A stretch of DNA of 64,000 nucleotides from Brevibacterium sanguinis. Its GTDB lineage: Bacteria; Actinomycetota; Actinomycetes; Actinomycetales; Brevibacteriaceae. Positions 24,896 through 37,728 of this stretch are shown here, piece after piece. The notes below the pieces were generated by a model that made no database searches, had not been told where the DNA came from, and worked only from the letters and a program-made list of their open reading frames with translations. The stretch spans positions 186,001 through 250,000 of the forward strand of contig NZ_QNSB01000002.1 in NCBI RefSeq assembly GCF_003315415.1. Reading direction: 5' to 3'. Each line of letters starts with the position of its first letter. Position 1 is the stretch's first letter. The position numbers and the translations under genes were made by a program.

Positions 24896-26638
24896 TCAGA
24901 TCCCGAGGCGGATCGGACCGGCGGGAACGGCCGAGCAGGCGAGGACCTCGTCCGCGGCCGCGCGGGCGACCGGTTCCACGGGATAGTCCACCCCTCCTGC
25001 CCGCAGGGGCAGGGCGCAGGTGCCGCAGGATCCGCCACGGCACGAGCTCGACGCGGGCACGCCGCGGGCCTCCAGGGCGTCGAGCAGGGTGCCCTGCTCC
25101 GGTTCCCAGACGAAGCTCGTTCCCGAGTCCTCGAGGGTCACCTCGGCGGGACCGTACCGCGCCACCGCCTCGGACAGGTCGGGGCTCGGGGACGCGAACG
25201 TCTCGCGGTGGATGCGGCGCACTCCGGCCTCGGCGGCCGCGGCGAGGACCGTCCGGGTGAATCCGGCAGGGCCGCAGACGAGCGCGGAGTCGCAGCCGCG
25301 CAGCCACTCGACGAGGTCGGCTCGGCTCGGCCGGCCCGACCGCGCGGTGTCGTGGAGCCGGGCCTCGACAGCGATCCGTCCCAGGCCCCGGGCCCGGTCC
25401 AGGACCCGGTCCCACAGCCGACCCGTGCGCCCTCCGCGATCGACGTGGATGAGCCTGATCCTGTCGGCCGCGGGCGGCACGGCGCCGCGCAGGAGCGCGA
25501 GCCCGGGCGTGATCCCGATTCCGGCGGTGACGAGCGCGGTCGTGCCCTCGAACACCCGGGCGGCGGTCATCGTCCCATGCGGCCCGGAGACGAGGATCCG
25601 CTCGCCGACCTCGAGACCGGTCACCGTCCGCGACCCGCGGCCGAGGACGCGGACGGCGATCCGGACGACGTCCCCGGCGACCTCGGTGATCGTGTACGTC
25701 CGCCAGAAGGGCCCGTCCCGATCGAGGTGCACGCGCAGGTTCGTGCCCGGCTCGTCGTGTCCGCCGATCCACCCGAGCTCATCGCGCAGCACGATCTCGA
25801 CGATCCCGTCCCCGACCGTCGTGCGCTCGACGACGCTCATCATCCTCGGCGTCCGGTCCCCGGCGATGAGTTCGGCCGGGGCCTCGCCCTCGATCTCGAT
25901 CGCATCGCCGGTCCGCGCGATCCCGGAGTCGAGGATCCTGCCGTAGACGCCGCAGTGGAGGTGTCCGCACGTCGCGGCGAGGATCCGCGGGACGTTGACG
26001 TCCACCTCGGCGGTGGCGGGGTCGACCGTCGTCGCCGGGCACCGTTCGATGGACTCGGTGATGGCCACGCGCGCCTCGCCGAGGCGGACGATCGTGCCGA
26101 TGAGCCCGAACTCGGCGAACGGCGCGAGGCCCTCGACGAGGACGTTGCCGCGGAAGCGCAGAGGGTCGAGGTCGCCGCCGAGGGCCGCGACCGTCGCCGG
26201 GTTGATGATCGAGATCCCGGCCGACCGGGAGTCGAACATCCCCTGCTCCGCGGCGACGAGCCTGCGCCGGCAGGGTCCCTGGGCCCGGATGCGGTCGGAG
26301 AGGAACCGCGCCGAGGCTGCCCGCCGTCCGGCATCGTCGGTGCGGAACGTCGTCGCCGTGCCGTCGGGCGCGGTGAGGGTGATCGTCACAGCGGCGGCTG
26401 CGGGCTCGGCCGACGCGGGCGAGGCGCTCACCTGCCATCCCTGCAGGCCGGTGTCGTTCTTGAGCACCGTGAACGCCGAGTACCTCTGCCAGGAGCCGTC
26501 GGGGACGTCGACGCTGCCGTTGGTCAGCGCCGCGGCGCGATCGCCGACGATGCCCCGGCCGCGGCGGATGTCGGCCGAGTCGATCCGCTCGGCGGGGAAA
26601 CCCTTGACGGGGAAGCGGTGGAGCTCGGCGATGCGCAT
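24896..26638 (-). CDS. MOSC domain / flavin reductase / 2Fe-2S ferredoxin fusion
   Basis: A 580-residue three-part protein. The N-terminal MOSC beta-barrel (about 1-260) is of the type that binds molybdenum cofactor or sulfur carriers, with NPATVAALGG and the cysteine C-P in ESIERCPATTVD. A ferredoxin-reductase-type FAD/NAD domain follows (about 285-500: FWRTYTITE, ALVTAGIGITPGLALLRG). The C-terminal plant-type 2Fe-2S domain has CRGGSCGTC and a fourth Cys in LACS. This is the YcbX/YiiM-plus-reductase arrangement linked to reduction of N-hydroxylated compounds; substrate unproven. ATG 26638 lies 6 nt after TACAAT. The gene is divergent from csoR. Confidence 0.9.
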   Translation of the reverse strand: MRIAELHRFPVKGFPAERIDSADIRRGRGIVGDRAAALTNGSVDVPDGSWQRYSAFTVLKNDTGLQGWQVSASPASAEPAAAAVTITLTAPDGTATTFRTDDAGRRAASARFLSDRIRAQGPCRRRLVAAEQGMFDSRSAGISIINPATVAALGGDLDPLRFRGNVLVEGLAPFAEFGLIGTIVRLGEARVAITESIERCPATTVDPATAEVDVNVPRILAATCGHLHCGVYGRILDSGIARTGDAIEIEGEAPAELIAGDRTPRMMSVVERTTVGDGIVEIVLRDELGWIGGHDEPGTNLRVHLDRDGPFWRTYTITEVAGDVVRIAVRVLGRGSRTVTGLEVGERILVSGPHGTMTAARVFEGTTALVTAGIGITPGLALLRGAVPPAADRIRLIHVDRGGRTGRLWDRVLDRARGLGRIAVEARLHDTARSGRPSRADLVEWLRGCDSALVCGPAGFTRTVLAAAAEAGVRRIHRETFASPSPDLSEAVARYGPAEVTLEDSGTSFVWEPEQGTLLDALEARGVPASSSCRGGSCGTCALPLRAGGVDYPVEPVARAAADEVLACSAVPAGPIRLGI

Positions 26639-26644
26639 GGCTCG

Positions 26645-26650
26645 ATTGTA
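26645..26650 (-). promoter_or_regulatory. -10 hexamer for leaderless MOSC fusion mRNA
   Basis: TACAAT on the minus strand, six bases before the ATG at 26638, close to the TATAAT consensus and with no Shine-Dalgarno. Confidence 0.6.
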
Positions 26651-26729
26651 GGAGTCGCACCCGTGCGCGCGCCCACGCGCCCGCGGATGCGACTCGAGCA
26701 CCTGGGCGCGCGGATGCGCCTCACGCACC

Positions 26730-26758
26730 TTGACCCATACCCTGTTGGGGTATAAGGT
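26730..26758 (+). promoter_or_regulatory. csoR promoter with CsoR operator in the spacer
   Basis: The -35 element is TTGACC (26730-26735), the spacer is 17 bp, and the -10 element is TAAGGT (26753-26758). The spacer holds a perfect inverted repeat ATACCC-TGTTG-GGGTAT (26737-26753), which matches the G/C-tract operator of copper-sensing CsoR proteins. The predicted start of transcription falls on the csoR ATG (26765), so the mRNA is probably leaderless. The operator position explains copper-relieved autorepression. Confidence 0.85.
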
Positions 26759-26764
26759 ACGGTC

Positions 26765-27055
26765 ATGACAGAGCAGCATGGATACACCCCGCAGAAGGAC
26801 GCCCTTGCTCGGCGGATGAAACGGATCGAAGGACAGGTCCGGGGGATCGCGAAGATGATCGATGACGACAAGTACTGCATCGACATCCTCACCCAGGTCT
26901 CCGCCGCAACGGCCGCGCTGCACGCGGTCTCCATCAACCTCCTCGAGGAGCACATCGCCCACTGCGTCGTCGACGCGGCCTCCGCCGGCGAGGAGGAGGC
27001 CCGCAGGAAGGTCGAGGAGGCCTCCGCCGCGATCGCCCGGCTCATCAAGAGCTGA
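26765..27055 (+). CDS. csoR: Copper-sensing transcriptional repressor CsoR
   Basis: A 96-residue all-helical repressor. The Cu(I) ligands of the CsoR family are all present: C38 (KYCIDI), H63 and C67 (EHIAHC), with the 25- and 4-residue spacing of the M. tuberculosis protein. Apo-CsoR binds operator DNA; copper binding releases it. The palindrome in its own promoter and copZ downstream support autoregulation of a copper-export locus. No copA ATPase is in the window, so the main efflux pump must lie elsewhere. Confidence 0.96.
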   Translation: MTEQHGYTPQKDALARRMKRIEGQVRGIAKMIDDDKYCIDILTQVSAATAALHAVSINLLEEHIAHCVVDAASAGEEEARRKVEEASAAIARLIKS

Positions 27056-27190
27056 CGACGACGAGCACGGCCGGATGCGATGGGCACGGCGTGACCCCGC
27101 ATGCCCGAACGCTTCGGGCACGCCCGGATGCGACGGACACGGCGTGACGCGACGATGCTCCCGAGGACTGACAGCGAAGAGAGAAGGACC

Positions 27191-27403
27191 ATGACCACCA
27201 CCACGATCACCGTCACGGGAATGACCTGCGGACACTGCGTGAGCTCCGTCAAGGAGGAGCTCGGCGCGCTGCCGGGAGTCACCGACGTCGACGTCGAGCT
27301 CGTCACCGGCGGGGACTCCCCCGTGACGATCACCTCGGCGACCGCGCTCGACGACGCGGCGATCCGCGCCGCCGTCGACGAGGCGGGTTACGACCTCCGA
27401 TGA
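27191..27403 (+). CDS. copZ: Copper chaperone, heavy-metal-associated domain
   Basis: A 70-residue ferredoxin-like HMA protein with the Cu(I)-binding motif MTCGHC (C13, C16). It shuttles Cu(I) in the cytoplasm to partner proteins. The ATG at 27191 has GAGAAGGA just before it. It follows csoR with a 135-nt spacer that contains an 8-bp stem-loop, TGCCCGAA-CGC-TTCGGGCA (27102-27120). A 21-22-bp imperfect direct repeat, GATGCGAYGGRCACGGCGTGAC, flanks the stem-loop. The stem could partly terminate or process the csoR-copZ message. Confidence 0.92.
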   Translation: MTTTTITVTGMTCGHCVSSVKEELGALPGVTDVDVELVTGGDSPVTITSATALDDAAIRAAVDEAGYDLR

Positions 27404-27566
27404 TGACCGCGCACCGCTGACCGACCGCTGCGCGCCGCCGACCAGCCGCCGACCGGCGCGGAAGACCGCGCGGAATCGATGTCGAGAGCATGGAAGTCCG
27501 TGCGGAATCATCGCCGGGTGAGCGGATTCGATGACGCAGACACTGTCGGGATGTGCGCGGAGCCGA

Positions 27567-27572
27567 TACGGT
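27567..27572 (+). promoter_or_regulatory. Candidate -10 hexamer for glgE
   Basis: TACGGT ends seven bases before the GTG at 27580. No Shine-Dalgarno is present, consistent with a leaderless message. The -35 element is not clear. Confidence 0.45.
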
Positions 27573-27579
27573 CGTACAT

Positions 27580-29610
27580 GTGACCAGAACTTCAGCAGCT
27601 CCCAGCCCCGACAGCCGACGGCTGCACTACGGCCGCATCGTCATCACCGACATCGAGCCCGTGGTCGCCGGCGGCGCCTTCCCCGCGAAGGCCACCGTGG
27701 GCGAGGACATCCCGCTGGCCGCGACGGTCTTCCGCGAAGGCCACGACCTCATCGGCGCCGAGGCGGTCCTGCTCGATGACGCCGGGGACGAGATCGACCG
27801 GGTCCGGCTCGTGGAGCGGACCCCGGGCACCGACCGCTTCGTCGGAGTAGTGCGACCGCGGAGCACCGGACGCTTCAGCTTCGTCATCGAGGCCTGGGCC
27901 GATCCCAATGCGACCTGGGAGCACGCGGCATCCCTCAAGGTGCCCGCCGGGGTCGACGTCGATCTCATGCTCGCCGAAGGGCTCAAGCTGCTCACCGCCG
28001 CCGAGGACCTGCCGGGCCGGACCGCCGAGCATCGCACCGTCCTGGCCGAGGCGATCGGCACTCTCGCCTCGGCGGACCTGCCCGCCGACCAGCGGCTCGC
28101 CGCCGCCACGAGCGCACACGTGAGGGCCGCGATCGACGCGGCCCCTCTGCGCGAACTGGTCACCGTCAGCGAGCGGATGCCGCTGACCGTCGAGCGCGAG
28201 CTCGCCGGACGGGCGGGCTGGTACGAGTTCTTCCCGCGCTCGGAAGGCGCGAGGCAGGACGAGGAGACCGGCCGCTGGATCTCCGGGACGTTCCGGACGG
28301 CGGCCCGACGGCTGCCGGCCGTCGCCGAGATGGGCTTCGACGTCGTCTACCTCCCGCCCATCCATCCGATCGGCGAGGTCAACCGGAAGGGACCGAACAA
28401 CACGCTCGACCCCGGACCCGAGGACCCCGGCTCGCCCTGGGCGATCGGCTCCCGGCATGGAGGCCACGATGCGATCCATCCCGACCTCGGCGATTTCGAC
28501 GACTTCGACGACTTCGTCGCGCAGGCGAACGAGCTCGGCCTCGAGGTGGCCCTCGACCTCGCCCTGCAGGCGGCGCCGGACCACCCCTGGGTGACGAGCC
28601 ACCCCGAATGGTTCACCACCCAGCTCGACGGCACGATCGCCTACGCGGAGAACCCGCCGAAGAAGTACCAGGACATCTACCCGCTCAACTTCGACAACGA
28701 CCTCGACGGGCTCAGCCGCGAGGTCCTGAGGATCGTCGAGCTGTGGATCGACCACGGTGTGAGGATCTTCCGCGTCGACAACCCGCACACCAAGCCGGTG
28801 ATGTTCTGGGAATGGCTGATCGCCAGCGTCAACGAGAGGCATCCCGACGTCATCTTCCTCGCCGAGGCGTTCACCCGCCCGCCGATGATGCATGCGCTGG
28901 CCCAGCTCGGCTTCCAGCAGTCCTACACGTACTTCACATGGCGCAACACCCGGGAGGAGCTCGAGGAGTACCTCACCGAGCTCCGCGACGTCTCCGGCGC
29001 GTTCCTGCGGCCCAACTTCTTCGTCAACACCCCCGACATCCTCACCGAGTACCTGCAGTTCGGCGGCCCCGCGGGATTCAGGATCCGCGCCGTCCTCGCC
29101 GCCACCGCGAGCCCGCTGTGGGGTGTCTACGCCGGCTACGAACTCTGCGAGCACGTGCCGCGCCCGGGCACCGAGGAGTACATCGACAACGAGAAGTACC
29201 AGTACCGTCCCCGGGACTTCGCCGCCGCCGAGGCCGAGGGACGATCCCTGGCCCCCTACCTCCGCCGGCTCAACGCGATCCGGAAGGAGCACCCGGCCCT
29301 CGGCGATCTGCGCAACATCCGGCTCCACAGCGCCGACGACGACTCGATCCTCGTGTACTCGAAGCGCAAGGATGACGACGCGCTCATCGTGGTCATCAAC
29401 CTCGATCCGCACGCCACCAGGGAGACCACCGTGCACCTCGACCTCGGGGAGCTGTTCCCCGCCGCCGGGGCCGAGAATGCGTCTGAGACCGACTTCGAGG
29501 TGCACGACCTGCTGTCCGATCAGACCTGGACCTGGGGCGAGCACAACTACGTGCGGCTCGATCCGCGCGTCGAACCGGCCCATGTCCTGCACGTGAGGAC
29601 CCGGCCGTGA
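27580..29610 (+). CDS. glgE: Alpha-1,4-glucan:maltose-1-phosphate maltosyltransferase
   Basis: A 676-residue GH13 enzyme that adds maltosyl units from maltose-1-phosphate to alpha-glucan chains. The N-terminal domain (about 1-110) and helical bundle precede the catalytic barrel. The GH13 nucleophile Asp is in FRVDNPHTK and the acid/base Glu in FLAEAFTRP. GRAGWYEFFPRS and PPIHPIGEVNRKGPNN are characteristic of GlgE rather than other GH13 members. I placed the start at GTG 27580 (VTRTSAAPS) because a -10 hexamer sits just upstream. The maltokinase-GlgB gene follows after 44 nt, giving the adjacent steps of the GlgE pathway. Confidence 0.95.
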   Translation: MTRTSAAPSPDSRRLHYGRIVITDIEPVVAGGAFPAKATVGEDIPLAATVFREGHDLIGAEAVLLDDAGDEIDRVRLVERTPGTDRFVGVVRPRSTGRFSFVIEAWADPNATWEHAASLKVPAGVDVDLMLAEGLKLLTAAEDLPGRTAEHRTVLAEAIGTLASADLPADQRLAAATSAHVRAAIDAAPLRELVTVSERMPLTVERELAGRAGWYEFFPRSEGARQDEETGRWISGTFRTAARRLPAVAEMGFDVVYLPPIHPIGEVNRKGPNNTLDPGPEDPGSPWAIGSRHGGHDAIHPDLGDFDDFDDFVAQANELGLEVALDLALQAAPDHPWVTSHPEWFTTQLDGTIAYAENPPKKYQDIYPLNFDNDLDGLSREVLRIVELWIDHGVRIFRVDNPHTKPVMFWEWLIASVNERHPDVIFLAEAFTRPPMMHALAQLGFQQSYTYFTWRNTREELEEYLTELRDVSGAFLRPNFFVNTPDILTEYLQFGGPAGFRIRAVLAATASPLWGVYAGYELCEHVPRPGTEEYIDNEKYQYRPRDFAAAEAEGRSLAPYLRRLNAIRKEHPALGDLRNIRLHSADDDSILVYSKRKDDDALIVVINLDPHATRETTVHLDLGELFPAAGAENASETDFEVHDLLSDQTWTWGEHNYVRLDPRVEPAHVLHVRTRP

Positions 29611-29654
29611 GCGCGCGGCCGCTGTCGGACCGGGCGGACTGAGGAGGAGTGGAC

Positions 29655-32600
29655 ATGTCGGTCAGCGGCGAACTGCTCCAGCTCCTGCACTCCTGGCTGC
29701 CGGGGCAGCGCTGGTTCCCGGCGAAGGGACGCGGAGTCTCAATCTCCGAGCTGTCGACGGTGCAGGTCTTCGATGAGCGCGGACGGGGCGGCACCGCGAC
29801 CGGCAGGAACCATATCCTCCTGCTCGATTCGGGTGACCGGATGGACGTCATCCAGGTTCCGCTGACGTTCCGCACCTCGCCGCTCGACGCCCCGGACTCC
29901 GCGCACCTCGGCGAGGTCGACGATCTGACGCTGGGACGGTGCCACGTCTACGACGGCGTCCACGATCCGCAGTTCGTCCGATCCCTCGCCACGCTCATCA
30001 CCGGCCGAGCCCCGCACATCGGCCGGGGACTCACCGGCCGCACCGTGGCCGGGGTCCCGCAGCCGACCATCACCGATGCGCCGACCGCCGCGTTCTCCGG
30101 CGAGCAGTCGAACAGCTCCATCGTCATCGCCGACCGCTCGGCGCCGGCCATCCTCAAGCTGTTCCGGGTGCTGTCGGCCGGCGCGAATCCCGACGTCGAG
30201 GTGACCGCGGCCCTCAGCGCCGCCGGCTGCACCGCCGTGCCCCGGACGATGGGGTGGCTCGAGGGCAGATGGTTCGACCCGGTGTCGCACGAGGAGGTGT
30301 CCGGGCACCTCGCAGTGCTCTCCGAATACGTCGCCGACTCCACCGACGCCTGGACGGCAGCGGTCGATGCGGCGCGGGACGATGTCGACTTCAGCGACTC
30401 CGCGGACCAGCTCGGGCTCGCGGTGGCCCGCATCCACCGGTCGCTCTCCGACGTCTTCGGCGCCCACCGTCCCACGCCGGCACAGTCCGTCGGCATCGTC
30501 GAGGGGCTCGCCGAGCGCGTGCGCTGGGCCATGTCGGAGGCCCGCGACGTGCTGTCCCCGTACCGGGAGCAGCTGGCCGACCACATCGACCGGCTGAGGA
30601 GGATCGGCGACATCGGTCCGGTGCAGCGGATCCACGGCGACCTGCACCTGGGCCAGGTGCTCCACTCCGCGGAGCGCGGCTGGGTGGTGCTCGACTTCGA
30701 AGGCGAGCCCCTGCGGCCGCTGTCGGAGCGTTCGGAGCCGGACTCGCCGCTGCGCGATGTCGTCGGCGTGCTCAGGTCGTTCGACTACGCGGCGAACGTC
30801 GTCGCACTCGAGGACCCGACCCACGAGGCGCTGTCGGCCCGGACATCGGCATGGGCGCAGCGAGCAGCGGAGGCCTTCCTCGCCGGATATGCTCGGGAAA
30901 CCCGGCGACCGACGATCGGCACCGATCCCCTGCTGCGGGTCTACTGGCTGGACAAAGCACTGTACGAAGTCGTCTACGAGCTGCGCAACCGGCCGAGCTG
31001 GCTCCAGGTTCCGCTACGTCCGCTAGGAGCGATATTGAGCAACGAATCCGACGTCACCGGCAGCCCCGCCGCCGAACCGACCGCGACGGGCAGTCCTGCC
31101 GCCGAGTCGAATCCGGCAGGCCGCCCCGCCGACGCTGCCGATCAGCCGACCGCGACGGTCGGTCCTGCCGAGCCGACCGGCCCTGCCGCCGAGCCTGCGG
31201 ATGCCACCGCACCGACTGCCTCGGAGTCCGGACCGGCGGACGGCACGGCAGCCCCACCCGCCCCGCGCCCGGTCGCCGACGACATCCTGCGCCAGGTGTC
31301 CGACGGCACGTACCACGACCCCCACTCGGTTCTCGGCGCCCACCAGGACGCCGACGGCACCGTGACGATCCGCGCCTGCCAGCACCTGGCGAAGACCGTC
31401 GCCGCCCGGACCCCCACCGAGGAGATCCCCCTCACCCACGAGTACGGCGGAATCTTCACCGCCGCATTCCGGCCCGCCGACGGCCGGATTCCCGAGTACC
31501 GGCTCGCCACCAGCTACACCGGCGACGACCTGCACCTCAGGGACGATCCCTACCGGTTCCTGCCGACGCTGGGCGACATGGACCTGCACCTCATCGGCGA
31601 GGGACGCCATGAGGAGCTCTGGACCGTGCTCGGGGCCCACCCCCGCAGCCATTCCGGCGCCGACGGCGACATCACCGGGACGAGCTTCGCGGTCTGGGCG
31701 CCGAACGCCCAGGCGGTGCGGGTGATCGGCGACTTCAACGGCTGGAACGGAGCCGGCCACGCCATGCGCTCCCTCGGGTCGACGGGAGTCTGGGAGCTGT
31801 TCATCCCCGGGGTCGGGGCGGGCAGCGTCTACAAGTTCGAGATCCTCGGCCGCCACGGCCAGTGGCTGCAGAAGGCCGACCCGATGGCGTTCGGCACCGA
31901 GGTCCCGCCGGCGACCGGCTCGGTGGTCACCGAATCGCGGTACACGTTCCACGACGACGAGTGGATCGCCCGCCGCTCGGAGACCGACCCGCATGACGCT
32001 CCCGTCAGCGTCTACGAGGTGCACCTCGGGTCCTGGCGCCTCGGCCTCGGCTACCGTGAGCTCGCCGCCGAACTCGTCGACTACGTGGTCGACCTCGGAT
32101 TCACCCACGTCGAGTTCATGCCGGTCGCCGAACACCCCTTCGGCGGCTCCTGGGGCTACCAGGTCACGTCCTACTACGCACCGACCTCGCGCTTCGGGCA
32201 TCCGGACGAGTTCCGCTTCCTCGTCGACTCCCTCCACCAGGCGGGGATCGGAGTCATCCTCGACTGGGTGCCCGCGCACTTCCCGAAGGACGAGTTCGCG
32301 CTCGCGAGGTTCGACGGCGAGGCCCTGTACGAGCACCCCGACCCGCAGCGCGGCGAGCATCCGGACTGGGGCACGCTGATCTTCGACTACGGCAGACGGG
32401 AGGTGCGCAACTTCCTCGTCGCCAATGCCCTGTACTGGTTCGACCAGTTCCACATCGACGGCCTCCGCGTCGACGCCGTCGCCTCCATGCTCTACCTCGA
32501 CTATTCGCGCGACGACGGCCAATGGAGCCCGAACAGGGAGGGCGGCCGTGAGAACCTCGAGGCCATCGACTTCCTCCAGGAGGTCAACGCCACCGCGTAT

Positions 32601-33437
32601 CGGCGCTTCCCGGGCATCCTCATGATCGCCGAGGAGTCGACCGCGTTCCCCGGGGTCACCGCCCCGACCAGCGGCGGCGGCCTGGGGTTCGGCCTCAAAT
32701 GGAACATGGGCTGGATGCACGACTCCCTCGGGTACATCTCCACGGATCCCCTGTTCCGTCAGTACCAGCACAGTCAGCTGACCTTCTCCATCGTCTACGC
32801 GTTCAGCGAGAACTACCTGCTGCCGATCAGCCATGACGAAGTCGTCCATGGCAAGGGCTCCCTGCTGCGCAAGATGCCCGGGGACCGCTGGCAGCAGCTG
32901 GCGAACGTCCGCGCGTTCCTCGCCTACCAGTGGGCGCATCCCGGCAAGCAGCTGATCTTCATGGGCACCGAGTTCGGGCAGGAGGCCGAATGGTCCCACG
33001 ATCACGGCCTCGACTGGTGGCTGACCGACGACCCGCGGCATTCCGGGGTGCAGCGCCTGGTCAGGACCCTCAACGATGTCTACCGGGACACGCCGGCGCT
33101 GCATTCGCGGGACAACGAGCCGGGCGGGTTCCACTGGCTCGACGGCGCGGACGCCTCACGCAACGTCGTGTCCTTCGTGCGCTGGGACCGCGGCGGCCGG
33201 CCGCTGGTGTGCGTGGCGAACTTCGCCGGGACGACGCACGAGGGCTACCGGCTGGCCCTGCCGTCCGCGGGCACGTGGCTCGAGCGGGTCAACACCGACG
33301 CCGAGGCTTACGGCGGGTCCGGGGTCGGCAACCTGGGGAAAGTCGCCGCGGTGGACGGTCACCACCTGGGTCAGCCGGCTCATGCCGATCTGCGCCTGCC
33401 GCCGCTGAGCGTGCTCTACCTGACCCCGGAGGAGTGA
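29655..33437 (+). CDS. glgB: Maltokinase fused to 1,4-alpha-glucan branching enzyme
   Basis: A 1260-residue bifunctional protein. Residues 1-455 are maltokinase (Pep2/Mak): [12 protein letters not shown] at the start, the ATP-binding [17 protein letters not shown], and the catalytic [11 protein letters not shown]. Residues about 456-535 are an Ala/Pro/Thr/Glu linker built from degenerate repeats. The rest is GlgB: CBM48-type domains ([20 protein letters not shown]), then the GH13 barrel with [15 protein letters not shown], nucleophile in [22 protein letters not shown] and [11 protein letters not shown]. It makes maltose-1-phosphate for GlgE and branches the glucan. The two activities are usually on separate genes. 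ATG 29655 has GAGGAGGA upstream. Confidence 0.95.
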   Translation: MSVSGELLQLLHSWLPGQRWFPAKGRGVSISELSTVQVFDERGRGGTATGRNHILLLDSGDRMDVIQVPLTFRTSPLDAPDSAHLGEVDDLTLGRCHVYDGVHDPQFVRSLATLITGRAPHIGRGLTGRTVAGVPQPTITDAPTAAFSGEQSNSSIVIADRSAPAILKLFRVLSAGANPDVEVTAALSAAGCTAVPRTMGWLEGRWFDPVSHEEVSGHLAVLSEYVADSTDAWTAAVDAARDDVDFSDSADQLGLAVARIHRSLSDVFGAHRPTPAQSVGIVEGLAERVRWAMSEARDVLSPYREQLADHIDRLRRIGDIGPVQRIHGDLHLGQVLHSAERGWVVLDFEGEPLRPLSERSEPDSPLRDVVGVLRSFDYAANVVALEDPTHEALSARTSAWAQRAAEAFLAGYARETRRPTIGTDPLLRVYWLDKALYEVVYELRNRPSWLQVPLRPLGAILSNESDVTGSPAAEPTATGSPAAESNPAGRPADAADQPTATVGPAEPTGPAAEPADATAPTASESGPADGTAAPPAPRPVADDILRQVSDGTYHDPHSVLGAHQDADGTVTIRACQHLAKTVAARTPTEEIPLTHEYGGIFTAAFRPADGRIPEYRLATSYTGDDLHLRDDPYRFLPTLGDMDLHLIGEGRHEELWTVLGAHPRSHSGADGDITGTSFAVWAPNAQAVRVIGDFNGWNGAGHAMRSLGSTGVWELFIPGVGAGSVYKFEILGRHGQWLQKADPMAFGTEVPPATGSVVTESRYTFHDDEWIARRSETDPHDAPVSVYEVHLGSWRLGLGYRELAAELVDYVVDLGFTHVEFMPVAEHPFGGSWGYQVTSYYAPTSRFGHPDEFRFLVDSLHQAGIGVILDWVPAHFPKDEFALARFDGEALYEHPDPQRGEHPDWGTLIFDYGRREVRNFLVANALYWFDQFHIDGLRVDAVASMLYLDYSRDDGQWSPNREGGRENLEAIDFLQEVNATAYRRFPGILMIAEESTAFPGVTAPTSGGGLGFGLKWNMGWMHDSLGYISTDPLFRQYQHSQLTFSIVYAFSENYLLPISHDEVVHGKGSLLRKMPGDRWQQLANVRAFLAYQWAHPGKQLIFMGTEFGQEAEWSHDHGLDWWLTDDPRHSGVQRLVRTLNDVYRDTPALHSRDNEPGGFHWLDGADASRNVVSFVRWDRGGRPLVCVANFAGTTHEGYRLALPSAGTWLERVNTDAEAYGGSGVGNLGKVAAVDGHHLGQPAHADLRLPPLSVLYLTPEE

Positions 33438-33452
33438 GCCCGGGTCCGGAGG

Positions 33453-33492
33453 AGCGGGCGCCCGCTGACGATCTCGGCGGCCCTGTCCGCCG
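33453..33492. terminator. Stem-loops between convergent glgB and TreS-like genes
   Basis: AGCGGGCGCCCGCT (33453-33466) is a perfect 14-bp palindrome. CGGCGG-CCCTGT-CCGCCG (33475-33492) is a second 6-bp stem with a 6-base loop. They fill the short gap between the two stop codons and could stop transcription from both sides. Confidence 0.55.
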
Positions 33493-33500
33493 GTCATCCC

Positions 33501-35786
<2,286 letters not shown>

Positions 35787-35839
35787 GGGTGGAATCCTTC
35801 GTCGGTGTCGTCAGGCCGGTTCGCACGCTGTCACTCGAT

Positions 35840-37654
35840 CTAATCATCCACCGGGGACGGGCGGAAGACCGTGGCGGTCCGTCCCGGGAGGATCACCGGC
35901 TGCTCGGACTCTCGCGCGTCGTCCGCCGGCGCCTCGGCCCCGGCACCCGCGGTGGACAGGAGGACACCGCCGGAGGCGAGCGGCAGGGGCACCTCGACCG
36001 GTCCGACGCCGAAGTTCACGGCGATCTGGACGCCGCCGCGGCACAGCACCAGCCAGCGTTCGTCCTCGTCGAACCGGACGGACACCGCCTGGAAGCGCTG
36101 GTCGCGCAGCTCGGGGATCTCCCGGCGCAGCCGTCCGAGGCGTCGGTAGAGGGCGAGCATGCGGGCGTGGTCGCCCGAGGTCGCCTCGTCCCAGTCGAGT
36201 GTCGAGTCGGTGAAGGTCGTCTCGTCCTGCGGGTTCGGGACGACCGATTCGTCCCAGCCCATCGCGGCGAACTCGCGGAGCCGGCCCTCGGCGGTCGCCG
36301 CGCCGAGGTCGGGCTCAGGGTGGGAGGTGAAGAACTGCCAGGGCGTCGAGGCGGCCCATTCCTCGCCCATGAACAGCATCGGCGTGAACGGGCCGAGCAG
36401 GTTGAGCGTCGCCGCGATCGCGAGCCCACCCTCATCGACGGTCGCGCTCAGCCGGTCTCCCGCCGCCCGGTTGCCGATCTGATCGTGGTTCTGGGTGCAC
36501 ACGACCAGCCGCCAGGCCGGGGTGCGCTCCGTGTCGATCTCCCGGCCGTGGTGACGTCGCCGGAACGACGAGTAGGTGTTGTCGTGGAAGAAGCCCCGGG
36601 TGAGCACCTTCGCGAGGGCGGCGAGCGAGTCGAAGTCGGCGTAGTAGCCCGTCGTCTCCCCGGTCACGGCGACGTGCACGGCGTGGTGGAAGTCGTCGCT
36701 CCACTGCCCGGTCAGTCCGCACCCTCCCGAGTCGCGCGGGGTGATGAGGCGGGGGTCGTTGAGATCGGACTCCGCGATGAGGCTCAGCGGCCTGCCGACC
36801 TCGTCCGACAGCTCATCGGCCGCCGCTGCCAGCTCCTCGAGGATGGGGATCGCCCGGCTGTCGACGAGCGCGTGCACGGCGTCCAGCCGGAGGCCGTCGA
36901 CGTGGTGGTCGCGCAGCCACATCAGCGCGTTGTCGACGATGTACCGCCGGACCTCGTCGGAGTCGGGGCCGTCGAGGTTGACCGAGTCGCCCCATGTGTT
37001 CACCGAGGCGGTGTGCAGGTAGGGGCCGAAGCGCGGGAGGTGGTTGCCGCTGGGGCCCAGGTGGTTGTAGACGACGTCCTGGATGACGCCGAGACCGTGG
37101 CGGTGGCAGGCGTCGACGAACCGCTGGTGTCCCTCCGGGCCGCCGTACTGCTCGTGGACGGCGTACCACAGCACCCCGTCGTAGCCCCAGTTGTGGGTGC
37201 CGTTGAAGGCGTTGACCGGCAGCAGTTCGACGAAGTCGACGCCGAGGGACCTCAGGTGCTCGAGCCTGCCGATCGCGGCGTCGAAGGTGCCCTCCGGGGT
37301 GAAGGTGCCGATGTGCAGTTCGTAGATGAGGCCGCCGGCGAGCTCGCGGCCCGCCCAGTCCGCGTCTGTCCAGGCGAAGGCAGCGGCGTCGTAGGTCCGG
37401 GAGAGGGAGTGCACCCCTGCCGGCTGCCGTCGTGAGCGCGGGTCGGGGAGGGGATCGGAAGCGCCGTCGAGGAGGTAGCCGTAGTCGACTGCGGGCAGCG
37501 CGCGGAGTCCGGCGGCGACCTCCGGGTCGCTCAGCGTCCACCAGCCGTTCTCGTCGCGCCGCATCGGATGCTCGACGCCGTCGGCGAGCAGGGAGACCGT
37601 CTCGGGTCTCGGTGCCCAGACGGCGAACGGCGACTGCTCTGTGTCTGAGGTCAT
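35840..37654 (-). CDS. treZ: Malto-oligosyltrehalose trehalohydrolase
   Basis: A 604-residue GH13 enzyme that releases trehalose from maltooligosyltrehalose made by TreY. The N-terminal CBM48-like domain has [14 protein letters not shown]. The barrel has region [14 protein letters not shown], nucleophile [10 protein letters not shown], acid/base LIAESDLND and region [26 protein letters not shown] is typical of TreZ. It starts at ATG 37654 after AGAAGG. It lies between treY (74 nt upstream) and the TreS-like gene in one minus-strand operon. Confidence 0.96.
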   Translation of the reverse strand: MTSDTEQSPFAVWAPRPETVSLLADGVEHPMRRDENGWWTLSDPEVAAGLRALPAVDYGYLLDGASDPLPDPRSRRQPAGVHSLSRTYDAAAFAWTDADWAGRELAGGLIYELHIGTFTPEGTFDAAIGRLEHLRSLGVDFVELLPVNAFNGTHNWGYDGVLWYAVHEQYGGPEGHQRFVDACHRHGLGVIQDVVYNHLGPSGNHLPRFGPYLHTASVNTWGDSVNLDGPDSDEVRRYIVDNALMWLRDHHVDGLRLDAVHALVDSRAIPILEELAAAADELSDEVGRPLSLIAESDLNDPRLITPRDSGGCGLTGQWSDDFHHAVHVAVTGETTGYYADFDSLAALAKVLTRGFFHDNTYSSFRRRHHGREIDTERTPAWRLVVCTQNHDQIGNRAAGDRLSATVDEGGLAIAATLNLLGPFTPMLFMGEEWAASTPWQFFTSHPEPDLGAATAEGRLREFAAMGWDESVVPNPQDETTFTDSTLDWDEATSGDHARMLALYRRLGRLRREIPELRDQRFQAVSVRFDEDERWLVLCRGGVQIAVNFGVGPVEVPLPLASGGVLLSTAGAGAEAPADDARESEQPVILPGRTATVFRPSPVDD

Positions 37655-37728
37655 GGTGCCACCTTCTCTGCGGTCGGGGGTCCGGTTGCCCTGGGGGTGC
37701 GCCCCGGGGGCCGGATGGTCCTGGTCGG

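Noticed and set aside
23012..26755. 1247-residue open frame on the plus strand
   Set aside because: Antisense to the sensor kinase and MOSC fusion, both with intact family motifs; the predicted protein is low-complexity Arg/Asp/Gly/Val and has no recognisable fold.
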